A stretch of 18,018 bases of DNA from assembly GCA_022567855.1 (NCBI GenBank), contig JADFGE010000016.1, positions 1 through 18,018 of the forward strand, written 5' to 3'. Shown here in pieces: positions 1 through 5,822 of the stretch. The stretch is from Planctomycetota bacterium. GTDB lineage: Bacteria; Planctomycetota; Phycisphaerae; Phycisphaerales; SM1A02. Below the pieces are notes generated by a model. That model did not search any database. It was not told the origin of the DNA and saw only the letters and a program-made list of their open reading frames with translations. A program made the translations under genes and the position numbers. Position 1 is the first letter of the stretch, and each line of letters begins with the position of its first letter.

Positions 1-256
1 GGTTGTACTGGTAGTGGCCCGGGGCAGCGGGACAGGCGAGGTTGTAGATCTCGTCCACCTCCAGGAACAGCGGCTGGATCACATCGTGACGAACGAGCTC
101 GAAATTGCGGTGGTCCAGCAGATGCTCGATGTTGGATTTCTGCGAGGTGAAGAAATTATCGACGCAAATGACGTCCTGCCCGGCCGACACGAGCCGATCG
201 CACAGGTGGGAGCCGAGGAAACCCGCTCCGCCGGTGACGAGGATGCGTTTGATCAT
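1..256 (-). CDS. UDP-glucuronate decarboxylase-like NAD-dependent epimerase (N-terminal part)
   Basis: Only the first 85 codons are in the window; the gene runs off the left edge. The ATG is at 256 on the minus strand and the protein begins MIKRILVTGGAGFLGSHLCD. It has the TGGAGFLGSHL glycine-rich NAD-binding loop of extended short-chain dehydrogenases, then CVDNFFTSQKSNIEHLL and YNLACPAAPGHYQYN. The NLACPA.P.HYQYN segment is typical of UDP-glucuronate decarboxylases (UXS), which make UDP-xylose for cell-surface polysaccharides in the cytoplasm. A related nucleotide-sugar epimerase or dehydratase cannot be excluded, because the catalytic YxxxK region is outside the window. The gene diverges from anmK. 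Directly upstream on its sense strand there is a pyrimidine-rich run and no clear Shine-Dalgarno sequence. Confidence 0.88.
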   Translation of the reverse strand, partial: MIKRILVTGGAGFLGSHLCDRLVSAGQDVICVDNFFTSQKSNIEHLLDHRNFELVRHDVIQPLFLEVDEIYNLACPAAPGHYQYN

Positions 257-273
257 GGGGAGGAAAGAGAGGG

Positions 274-301
274 GTTAGGAGTCAGGAGTTAGGAGTTAGG
301 G
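274..301. repeat. Four tandem 7-bp units (GTTAGGA type)
   Basis: Four head-to-tail heptamers are visible: GTTAGGA, GTCAGGA, GTTAGGA, GTTAGGG. They sit in the 84-bp gap between the divergent decarboxylase-like gene and anmK, 18 bp upstream of the decarboxylase start. The neighbouring GGCAGGG continues the rhythm loosely. It is a short simple repeat of unknown role. Confidence 0.8.
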
Positions 302-340
302 GGCAGGGATGATACGCCGGTTGAAGGATTCGGCGGAACT

Positions 341-1489
341 ATGGATGATCTTGACATGTCATCCACAGGAACAAGGCGGCGGCTGGTCATCGGGGCAATG
401 ACCGGCACCAGTATGGACGGAATCGACGTTGCGAGTGCCCAGATCGACGGCTGGGGGCTCGGTGTGCAAGTCCAGCTCGTCCGGCATGTCAGCGTCGGAC
501 TGGGTTCGTTGTCGGCTGATCTTCGCCGGGCCGCTGAGCAAGAGCCGATGTCCGCCCAGGAGTTTTCCAGGTTGGCGCTGGACTTGGGCGAACTGCACGC
601 GACGGCGATCGCTGAATTGATCGAGCCGGGCCAGATGATCGATTTGATCACGGTCCATGGGCAGACCATCGTTCATCAGCCGCCGGTGTCGTGGCAGTTG
701 ATCAACCCCACGCCGATCGCACGGCGGTTCGCATGCCCGGTCATGTACGATTTGCGTCAGGCGGATTTAGCGGCGGGTGGACAGGGCGCGCCGATCACGC
801 CTCTCGCGGATTGGATTCTGTTTTGGCATGACGAACGTAGCCGAGTCATTGTAAACCTTGGAGGATTCTGCAACGTCACGGTCATTCCATGCGCCGCCGG
901 CGGTGATCCACTGGAAGACATAGAAGGATTCGACGTTTGTGCGTGCAATCACGTTTTGGATGGTGTTGCGCGCAAGGTGCTTGATCAGCCGTTTGACAAG
1001 GATGGGCGCGGCGCGAGTGCGGGGAAATCGGACACTGCGCTTTCATCGCAATTGCAAGGCCTTCTGTCGGACCAAGCGAGTGATGGTCGTTCACTTGGTA
1101 CGGGTGATGAATTATCAGATTGGATCACAGCGCCATCTGCATCGCTTGTTCCAAACGATCTGCTCGCCACGGTGGTGGAGGCAGTTGCTGGGTGTATCGC
1201 CGGTCGTTTGAATACGGCGGACGCTGATGAAGTTGTACTAGCCGGCGGCGGCGTTATGAACCGAGCGTTGGTGAGACGAATCCGCTCGATGTGTGACGCG
1301 CCAGTTCGATTGAGCGATGAGTTGCGTATTGCAGCTGTGGCAAGGGAAGCGCTGGCGATGGCCGTGCTCGGCGTGCTGTGCGCCGATGGCATTCCCATCA
1401 CACTGCCGCAGGTCACCGGCTGCACCGACCCGGCGCCGGTCGCGGGAACGTGGTGTTTGCCGCATGGGCTGGCTTGGGCGCGACCATGA
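341..1489 (+). CDS. anmK: Anhydro-N-acetylmuramic acid kinase
   Basis: The enzyme phosphorylates 1,6-anhydro-MurNAc with ring opening to MurNAc-6-phosphate, which recycles cell-wall muropeptides in the cytoplasm. At 382 residues it is close to the family length of about 370. The actin-like ATPase fold motifs are in order: GAMTGTSMDGIDVA (18-31), TVHGQTIVH (104-112), DLRQADLAAGGQGAPITP (137-154), NLGGFCNVTVIP (172-183) and LAGGGVMNRALV near residue 300. The usual FDTGPGN segment reads FDVCACN (197-203), which keeps the Asp and Asn but loses the small residues between them. The start could be the ATG at 341 or the in-frame ATG at 356, since there is no clear ribosome binding site. The C-terminal tail (ALAMAVLGVLCADGIPITL onward) is closely repeated as an orphan fragment downstream at 2583-2843. 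Confidence 0.93.
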   Translation: MDDLDMSSTGTRRRLVIGAMTGTSMDGIDVASAQIDGWGLGVQVQLVRHVSVGLGSLSADLRRAAEQEPMSAQEFSRLALDLGELHATAIAELIEPGQMIDLITVHGQTIVHQPPVSWQLINPTPIARRFACPVMYDLRQADLAAGGQGAPITPLADWILFWHDERSRVIVNLGGFCNVTVIPCAAGGDPLEDIEGFDVCACNHVLDGVARKVLDQPFDKDGRGASAGKSDTALSSQLQGLLSDQASDGRSLGTGDELSDWITAPSASLVPNDLLATVVEAVAGCIAGRLNTADADEVVLAGGGVMNRALVRRIRSMCDAPVRLSDELRIAAVAREALAMAVLGVLCADGIPITLPQVTGCTDPAPVAGTWCLPHGLAWARP

Positions 1490-1559
1490 CGATAGCAACC
1501 GAACGGACCGCCATAGTCAGTCGCTGTCCGCCCGCGACGATCCACTACAGTGTGCGCAG

Positions 1560-1588
1560 TTGATCGGCTCAGCACAGCACGTCAAGAT
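1560..1588 (+). promoter_or_regulatory. Candidate sigma-70 type promoter before the CPBP gene
   Basis: TTGATC (1560-1565) and CAAGAT (1583-1588) are 17 bp apart, about 22 bp upstream of the GTG start at 1611. Four of six bases match the -35 consensus and three of six match the -10, so this is a weak candidate. Confidence 0.2.
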
Positions 1589-1598
1589 GTGATGTTTT

Positions 1599-1602
1599 GG
1601 AG
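1599..1602 (+). promoter_or_regulatory. Ribosome binding site supporting the GTG start at 1611
   Basis: GGAG lies 8 bases before GTG 1611. It supports this GTG as the start of the CPBP protein, which gives a full first membrane segment. Confidence 0.6.
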
Positions 1603-1610
1603 ATAAGGCA

Positions 1611-2558
1611 GTGGGTGTGCTCACGGCCCGACTTCGGGGTTTCTTACAAACGATCAGGGACGAGGCGCTTCGGCCGGCGCTGCGATCCTCCGCGGCGTGG
1701 ACTTTCGCCGTGTTGTGGATCATCTCGGCTACATACCTCGCGTGGAAGGGTCACACCGGCATATCTCTGTTCGCATTAGGGAAGATCACTGTCGTCGTCG
1801 TGTTCACGATTCTGACCGTCGGCCTTACGGCAAGCGCAAGTGGACGTCCCGGCAATGCACAGCAGGCGACACGATCGACACGCCTATGGCTCCATCTGGC
1901 GCTGGTCGTTGCGGTGATTGCGCTCACCGGCCACCGGGGAATGGTGTTCCACGGCGTCACCCCTGCGATGTTCAACCACATCCCCCTTTGGTCGCCATTC
2001 GTCCAATTCCTCGAAGAAGCCGGCCAGCGACTCGGGCAGGCAGGTTATCTGAGCAATCCGAACTACCTGGTGAATCCGCTCCTGATGTTCGTCGTCCCTT
2101 TGCCGCTGCTGCTGCTGCTGGGCGCTCGGTGGCGCAGCCTGGGATTTGAGCGCGGCTGGCGCACTTGGCGTGTCGTGGTGCTCTGGAGTATCGCATACGT
2201 CGGCTACTGGCTCTTCAACCTCATCACCGGCACTTGGTCGGTCGGTCGGCTGGGACACAAGCTGCTCAGTAACACCATGCAGAACGGGTTCTTCGAAGAG
2301 TTCCTGTTCCGCGGCGTGTTGCAGACCCGGTTGAGCCGACTCATCAGCCCGTCATGGGCGCTCGTGGTCTCGTCGCTCGGATTCGGGCTCTGGCACATTG
2401 GAGTTAACGCAAAGTACTTCGGCGGGGATCTTCTGGCCGGGGCGGCGTTGTCGATCTTGATCCAGGGGTCCATAGGCTTGGGGCTTGGCGTGATCTTCCT
2501 GCGCACGCGCAACCTGCTGGCCTGCTCGGTCATCCACGTCGTGGTCAATACAACGTGA
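1611..2558 (+). CDS. CPBP family intramembrane glutamic endopeptidase
   Basis: This is a 315-residue multi-pass membrane protein with the three signature motifs of the CPBP (Rce1/Abi-like) family: EEFLFR (229-234), FGLWH (258-262) and HVVVN (309-313). These supply the Glu, Arg, His and Asn expected at the active site, so the protein is probably an active intramembrane protease or prenyl-protease-like enzyme. The substrate is not predictable. Hydrophobic segments lie near 30-44, 56-74, 93-107, 157-171, 186-205, 246-262 and 276-296. A CTG-repeat run (2106-2120) encodes five Leu in a row. The start is GTG with GGAG 8 bases upstream. The protein ends only two residues after the last motif, and the next in-frame sequence after the TGA is a fragment of anmK. 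An insertion next to, or inside, a former second anmK copy is therefore possible. Confidence 0.88.
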   Translation: MGVLTARLRGFLQTIRDEALRPALRSSAAWTFAVLWIISATYLAWKGHTGISLFALGKITVVVVFTILTVGLTASASGRPGNAQQATRSTRLWLHLALVVAVIALTGHRGMVFHGVTPAMFNHIPLWSPFVQFLEEAGQRLGQAGYLSNPNYLVNPLLMFVVPLPLLLLLGARWRSLGFERGWRTWRVVVLWSIAYVGYWLFNLITGTWSVGRLGHKLLSNTMQNGFFEEFLFRGVLQTRLSRLISPSWALVVSSLGFGLWHIGVNAKYFGGDLLAGAALSILIQGSIGLGLGVIFLRTRNLLACSVIHVVVNTT

Positions 2559-2582
2559 CGGCCTCGGAAGCGCGGTCGCGCC

Positions 2583-2843
2583 GGCGCATCGAACGAGGCG
2601 CTTGTGAAGGCCATCGCCGCTGCTTTAGACATACCGGTTACGACCAGCGACGACTTCGGCATCCCGCCCACGGCGAGGGAAGCGCTAGCGATCGCTGTGC
2701 TCGGCGCGCTGTGTGCCGACGGCATCCCCATTACGTTGCCTCAAGTGACCGGCTGCTCCGAACCCGCGCCGCTGGCCGGGCGATGGTGTTTGCCGGCGAG
2801 CGGTGGGATGCCGGCCGGGCGAACGAGCGAACAAAACCGCTAG
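2583..2843 (+). pseudogene. Orphan C-terminal fragment of a second anmK
   Basis: Reading from GASNEALVKAIAAAL, this 86-codon stretch matches the C-terminal end of the intact AnmK upstream. It shares AREALA, AVLG.LCADGIPITL, PQVTGC, PAP, AG.W and CLP. DNA identity is clear but incomplete, with many synonymous third-position changes, so this is an old paralogue and not a recent exact repeat. There is no ATG near the homologous start; a GTG exists at 2604 inside the homologous region. The N-terminal ATP- and sugar-binding parts are absent, so it cannot be a kinase. It lies in the same frame as the CPBP gene, 24 bases after that gene's TGA stop, and ends at TAG 2841-2843. Confidence 0.8.
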
Positions 2844-2891
2844 TATCGACTCGCCGCGAACCGATATTCACCAAACCAACACGAGAGCCCC

Positions 2892-3440
2892 ATGGGATCG
2901 TTCAAGTTCTTCTGGACCGTTCACAAGTGGACCGGCCTCTGCGCCGCCGCGTTCTTCACGTGCACGGCGGCGACCGGCTTCCTGTTGCTGATCAAGAAGA
3001 AGGTGGACTGGATTCAGCCGCCGGCGATGATCGGCGCTCAAGGCGGCGTCGATGACTTCATCACGAACCAGCAACTCTTCGAATCAGTCTTCGCGCAGGA
3101 CCATCCGGATTTTCAGTCGATCAAAGACATCGATCGGGTGGACTTTCGCCCCGGCAATCGAATCTTCAAGGTGCGGTCGGAGCACAATTGGTCGGAGATC
3201 CAAGTGGACGCCGTGACGGGCGAAATACTCAGCACGCGCAAGGTTCGGCGTTCGGATCTGATCGAGCAGATTCACGACGGTTCGTTCTGGGCCGACTGGG
3301 TGCACGAGTGGGTGATGCCGGTCGTGAGCTTCGCGCTCCTGTTCATGGTTTTTAGCGGCCTGTGGTTGTGGATCGAGCCCCTCGTGCGCAAACGCCGAAG
3401 GAAGAAGCGCCAAACCGTGCAGCGTTCACTCGATCCATAG
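2892..3440 (+). CDS. PepSY-associated TM helix protein
   Basis: The protein has 182 residues, with one membrane helix near 14-35 (preceded by TVHKWTGL), a non-cytoplasmic middle part and a second helix near 140-162, then a basic tail (RKRRRKKR). The VHKWTGL opening and the middle segment ending IQVDAVTGEIL (103-113) are typical of PepSY/PepSY-TM proteins. IEQIHDG (124-130) followed by a WxWIEPLVRKRRR end also fits. Such proteins are small inner-membrane modules often linked to iron uptake or redox, but no substrate can be assigned here and no iron gene is adjacent. The ATG at 2892 has only a weak GAGAG upstream. The gene converges on the anti-sigma gene with a 6-bp gap. Confidence 0.82.
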   Translation: MGSFKFFWTVHKWTGLCAAAFFTCTAATGFLLLIKKKVDWIQPPAMIGAQGGVDDFITNQQLFESVFAQDHPDFQSIKDIDRVDFRPGNRIFKVRSEHNWSEIQVDAVTGEILSTRKVRRSDLIEQIHDGSFWADWVHEWVMPVVSFALLFMVFSGLWLWIEPLVRKRRRKKRQTVQRSLDP

Positions 3441-3446
3441 GCCCCA

Positions 3447-3905
3447 CTACTCGAAAGAGTGGACAAACGCGACCAGTGAACGTGCGAGGCTCGAATCACT
3501 GGGGTGCTCGGCGTAGGCCTTGGCGAGGCGGAGTCGCCACGCGTCGGCCGATTCGTTCGACCACGCGCCAACTGTTTCTTGTGACGTTCCCGTCAGAGGC
3601 GGACGCGGCAGTTCAGCCGCCGGTCCGCGGGCCAAGTAGCCACCAACAAACGCAAGCGCCAGTACCGCCGCATACCGCAGCAGCGTCGGAACCGCCAACG
3701 AACGAGTGCCTTTGGAAGTGGCCATGGGCATTGGCGTCGGCGCATCCAACGTACGTAGTCTCTCGAGTGTTTCTTGCAGACCGCGTACTTCAGTTGCGAA
3801 CTCCGGATCGCGCGCAAGCGCCGCCTCAAATTCGCGATTGCGATCTCCATCCAATTCATCGCCGAGATAATCAGCCAACATCGCTTTGAGTTCATCACGT
3901 GTCAT
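3447..3905 (-). CDS. Putative membrane anti-sigma factor
   Basis: This 152-residue protein starts MTRDELKAMLADYLGDELD. An acidic helical cytoplasmic part (1-55) is followed by a single hydrophobic helix (LLRYAAVLALAFVGGYLA, 75-92) and a Pro-rich external part. This layout, and its position 11 bases after the ECF sigma gene, make it the likely membrane anchor that holds the sigma factor inactive. It lacks the His-x3-Cys-x2-Cys zinc motif of ZAS-type anti-sigma factors and has no cysteine at all. The start is placed at 3905 because AAGGA lies 6 bases upstream; an in-frame ATG at 3929 would overlap the sigma gene. The assignment rests on context and topology rather than on a recognised catalytic motif. 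Confidence 0.72.
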   Translation of the reverse strand: MTRDELKAMLADYLGDELDGDRNREFEAALARDPEFATEVRGLQETLERLRTLDAPTPMPMATSKGTRSLAVPTLLRYAAVLALAFVGGYLARGPAAELPRPPLTGTSQETVGAWSNESADAWRLRLAKAYAEHPSDSSLARSLVAFVHSFE

Positions 3906-3911
3906 AGTTCG

Positions 3912-3916
3912 TCCTT
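3912..3916 (-). promoter_or_regulatory. Ribosome binding site of the anti-sigma gene
   Basis: AAGGA on the minus strand ends 6 bases before ATG 3905, directly after the TAA of the sigma gene. It decides for the start at 3905 over the in-frame ATG at 3929. Confidence 0.6.
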
Positions 3917-4420
3917 TTAGGGCCCCCACTGCTGACCCAATCGATCTCGAAGCGCGCAGAGGGCTCGAAGATAGTGCGTCTTGACGGTCGGCACGGCAAT
4001 TTCCAGCTCGGCGGCAATCCGCGCAAACGTCAGGCCGTCGTAGACCTTTGCGAAAAGTACGCTCTGCTGCATCTCGCTTAGCGCTTCCATTGCATTAGCG
4101 ATATCGTTTCGTAATTCGTCGCGGGCAACCTTCGACTCATCGACGTGAACGGGCGATGCCGGCGAAATCGCTTCGCGTATCCGCCGACGCGTATTGGATC
4201 TGCGAAAGTCGATCGCACGATGAATGGTCACGCGCCGCAGCCACGCCCGCGGATTGCGAGGCGGCGCGGAGGCGCACTGATCCACCCATCGCAGAAACAC
4301 GTCCTGCGCAACGTCCAGCGCATCATGATGCCGACCGAGCAAGCGATAGGCCCAGGTATACACTTCGTTGCGATACGCTTCGAAAGCTGCGTCGGGCTCG
4401 GCTGTTTGCACCTTCGACAC
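3917..4420 (-). CDS. RNA polymerase ECF-type sigma factor
   Basis: The protein has 167 residues with a sigma-70 region 2 at about 10-72 (YRNEVYTWAYRLLGRHHDA, DVAQDVFLRWV, PRAWLRRVTIHRAIDFRR) and a region 4 helix-turn-helix at about 107-160 (MQQSVLFAKVYDGLTFARIA, VPTVKTHYLRALCALRDRL). It lacks region 3, as expected for an extracytoplasmic function sigma factor. It starts with GTG at 4420, 15 bases after the stop of the lipoprotein gene, and is followed by the anti-sigma gene. All three genes form one probable minus-strand operon. The regulon and signal are unknown. The lipoprotein ahead of it may be a sensor partner or a target of the same system. Confidence 0.9.
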   Translation of the reverse strand: MSKVQTAEPDAAFEAYRNEVYTWAYRLLGRHHDALDVAQDVFLRWVDQCASAPPRNPRAWLRRVTIHRAIDFRRSNTRRRIREAISPASPVHVDESKVARDELRNDIANAMEALSEMQQSVLFAKVYDGLTFARIAAELEIAVPTVKTHYLRALCALRDRLGQQWGP

Positions 4421-4435
4421 TGCAACAATACCTAC

Positions 4436-5467
4436 TCACTCGACAAGACGGGACGTGACCATCAGCTCAATGTCCCGGTCGCGAATCTGCGCCCCGTCGA
4501 ACTTCCAGGTCGCCTGCCTCGGGCTGACGGAATCAGCATTGCTGGCCACGATCTCGCCTGGCATCTGAACGGTGATCTCAAACGAATCGTCGCCCAGGTC
4601 TTCGCTGATCTGATGATAGCGCTTGTGCCATTCATAGCGCTTCAGGAACGTCTTGAGTTGCGACCCGCCATAGCCGCCGTAGGTGCGGATCGCCTTTCGC
4701 AAACGATCAGCCGCGGCATCTTCCCAGCGCTCGGCTTCTTGGGCAAGCAGGGTATCGCGCTCTTCCTGATCGGGAATGGCCATGAGATTGAGCAGTCGAT
4801 TGTAGTCCACCTCGTTCTTGAACTGCATCATATCCTCGTAGATATACAGCCAGTGATCTTGCGGCGCATCCGGCGTGACCTCAAGATAAGCGCTACGGGC
4901 AAACGTCATGATCTTGGCCGCCTCAAAATCAATAAACGCACGGAGCACCTTGGTCTGTTCCTGCGGGGACAGATCCTCGAGCTCGCGACCCTCCATCGCC
5001 TTGAGCGGTTCGTCGAGCAGCAGGCGGCGACGCGTGGCAAGATCGGCCCAGGATCGTCGAACGTACGTGCGGTGGAAATGGTAGTAGGTCCCGTCGTCGC
5101 GATCCTCGATGATGAGCGTTGTCGGGAATTGGAGATAGACATCAGGCGTGGTGTCGCCGAGCGGCGCGTAGTTCCGGGGCAGCTTCATTTCCGGGGGGAA
5201 GATGGCCTCGGCCTTGAGCTGATAATGATTCTTGCCCTTGTCGTCGACTTCGATGGATTCTTCGACAAGCCAGCCGCCGGCGAGGGAGGGCACGGCATCG
5301 CCGTCGTCTCCATACAGTTCGTTGAACGACTCTGTAGAAAAACTTGCTTCGATGAGGACCGTGCCCTCTGGACGGATGGTGATACGCTCCTTGCGCTCGA
5401 CACAGCCGAGGACGATCATTGCCACGGTGCTCACAAGCAGGCAAACGGCTGGGGCTTTGAGATACAT
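4436..5467 (-). CDS. Putative lipoprotein, first gene of the ECF sigma operon
   Basis: The protein is 343 residues from ATG 5467, with a lipoprotein signal peptide: MYLK, a hydrophobic run, and the lipobox VLGC with Cys22 as the lipidation site. The mature part is acidic and soluble, with a Tyr- and Trp-rich middle (DDGTYYHFHRTYVRRSW, DHWLYIYEDMMQFKNE). The end follows the pattern MPGEIVASNADSV....ATWKFDG, then DIELMVTSRLVE. That last module resembles beta-sandwich domains seen at the end of many bacterial lipoproteins, but I do not recognise the family. The start is fixed by AGGAG 8 bases upstream and by the signal peptide; the longer in-frame extension to 5737 looks non-coding. The gene precedes the sigma factor by 15 bases. 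Confidence 0.8.
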   Translation of the reverse strand: MYLKAPAVCLLVSTVAMIVLGCVERKERITIRPEGTVLIEASFSTESFNELYGDDGDAVPSLAGGWLVEESIEVDDKGKNHYQLKAEAIFPPEMKLPRNYAPLGDTTPDVYLQFPTTLIIEDRDDGTYYHFHRTYVRRSWADLATRRRLLLDEPLKAMEGRELEDLSPQEQTKVLRAFIDFEAAKIMTFARSAYLEVTPDAPQDHWLYIYEDMMQFKNEVDYNRLLNLMAIPDQEERDTLLAQEAERWEDAAADRLRKAIRTYGGYGGSQLKTFLKRYEWHKRYHQISEDLGDDSFEITVQMPGEIVASNADSVSPRQATWKFDGAQIRDRDIELMVTSRLVE

Positions 5468-5475
5468 AGGCGTGT

Positions 5476-5480
5476 CTCCT
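5476..5480 (-). promoter_or_regulatory. Ribosome binding site of the lipoprotein gene
   Basis: AGGAG on the minus strand lies 8 bases before ATG 5467. Together with the signal peptide it rejects the upstream in-frame start codons. Confidence 0.65.
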
Positions 5481-5589
5481 GTTGGATCGGTGGACTGGCA
5501 CATCACAGACGTTGCGATGGGCATGTTGGATGACATGCGATCTTCGAGTTTCTTGGAGGAATCGTCGGAGATGCTTGCCCGATATCGCT

Positions 5590-5703
5590 TTAGTGTCGGC
5601 CGATGACGATCAGAACCGCCAGCCCGATGAGCAGCGTGAGCCAGATATCCGGGCCCATTACAAGCGCGATAGGGAATCCGACAGCTTTGCGTAGATCGCC
5701 CAT
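5590..5703 (-). CDS. Possible 37-residue single-pass membrane peptide
   Basis: A short frame from ATG 5703 encodes MGDLRKAVGFPIALVMGPD, then one strongly hydrophobic helix (IWLTLLIGLAVLIVIG, 20-35) ending RH. The composition is that of a real small membrane protein. However, no clear ribosome binding site precedes it and I know no homologue. It lies 122 bases upstream of the lipoprotein gene on the same strand, so it could be the first gene of the ECF sigma operon. Confidence 0.3.
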   Translation of the reverse strand: MGDLRKAVGFPIALVMGPDIWLTLLIGLAVLIVIGRH

Positions 5704-5822
5704 CTAATGAGCGGTGGCGCGCCCAGCGCCGTACCAAACGCTATATGGCAACGTTCGGCCCCAGCCGGGCTGGATCCACAACCACCACCCGGTGTTTGAG
5801 TGGGTGACCACGTCGTGCCGAA

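Larger units (their letters stand above)
5468..5822. other. 355-bp gap between divergent genes
   Basis: This stretch separates the lipoprotein operon (minus) from the antiporter gene (plus) and must hold the promoters of both. I see no convincing -35/-10 pair. It holds one possible 37-codon minus-strand reading frame (5590-5703) and a near-palindrome CCAGCCGGGCTGG around 5762-5774. Confidence 0.5.

Noticed and set aside
4145..5533. A 462-codon open frame on the plus strand opposite the lipoprotein and sigma genes
   Set aside because: It runs antisense through genes with clear motifs (lipobox, sigma region 2). It is a GC-driven shadow frame without recognisable domains or a ribosome binding site.
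5468..5737. A 90-residue N-terminal extension of the lipoprotein
   Set aside because: It would bury the signal peptide and lipobox, and the AGGAG site fits ATG 5467.
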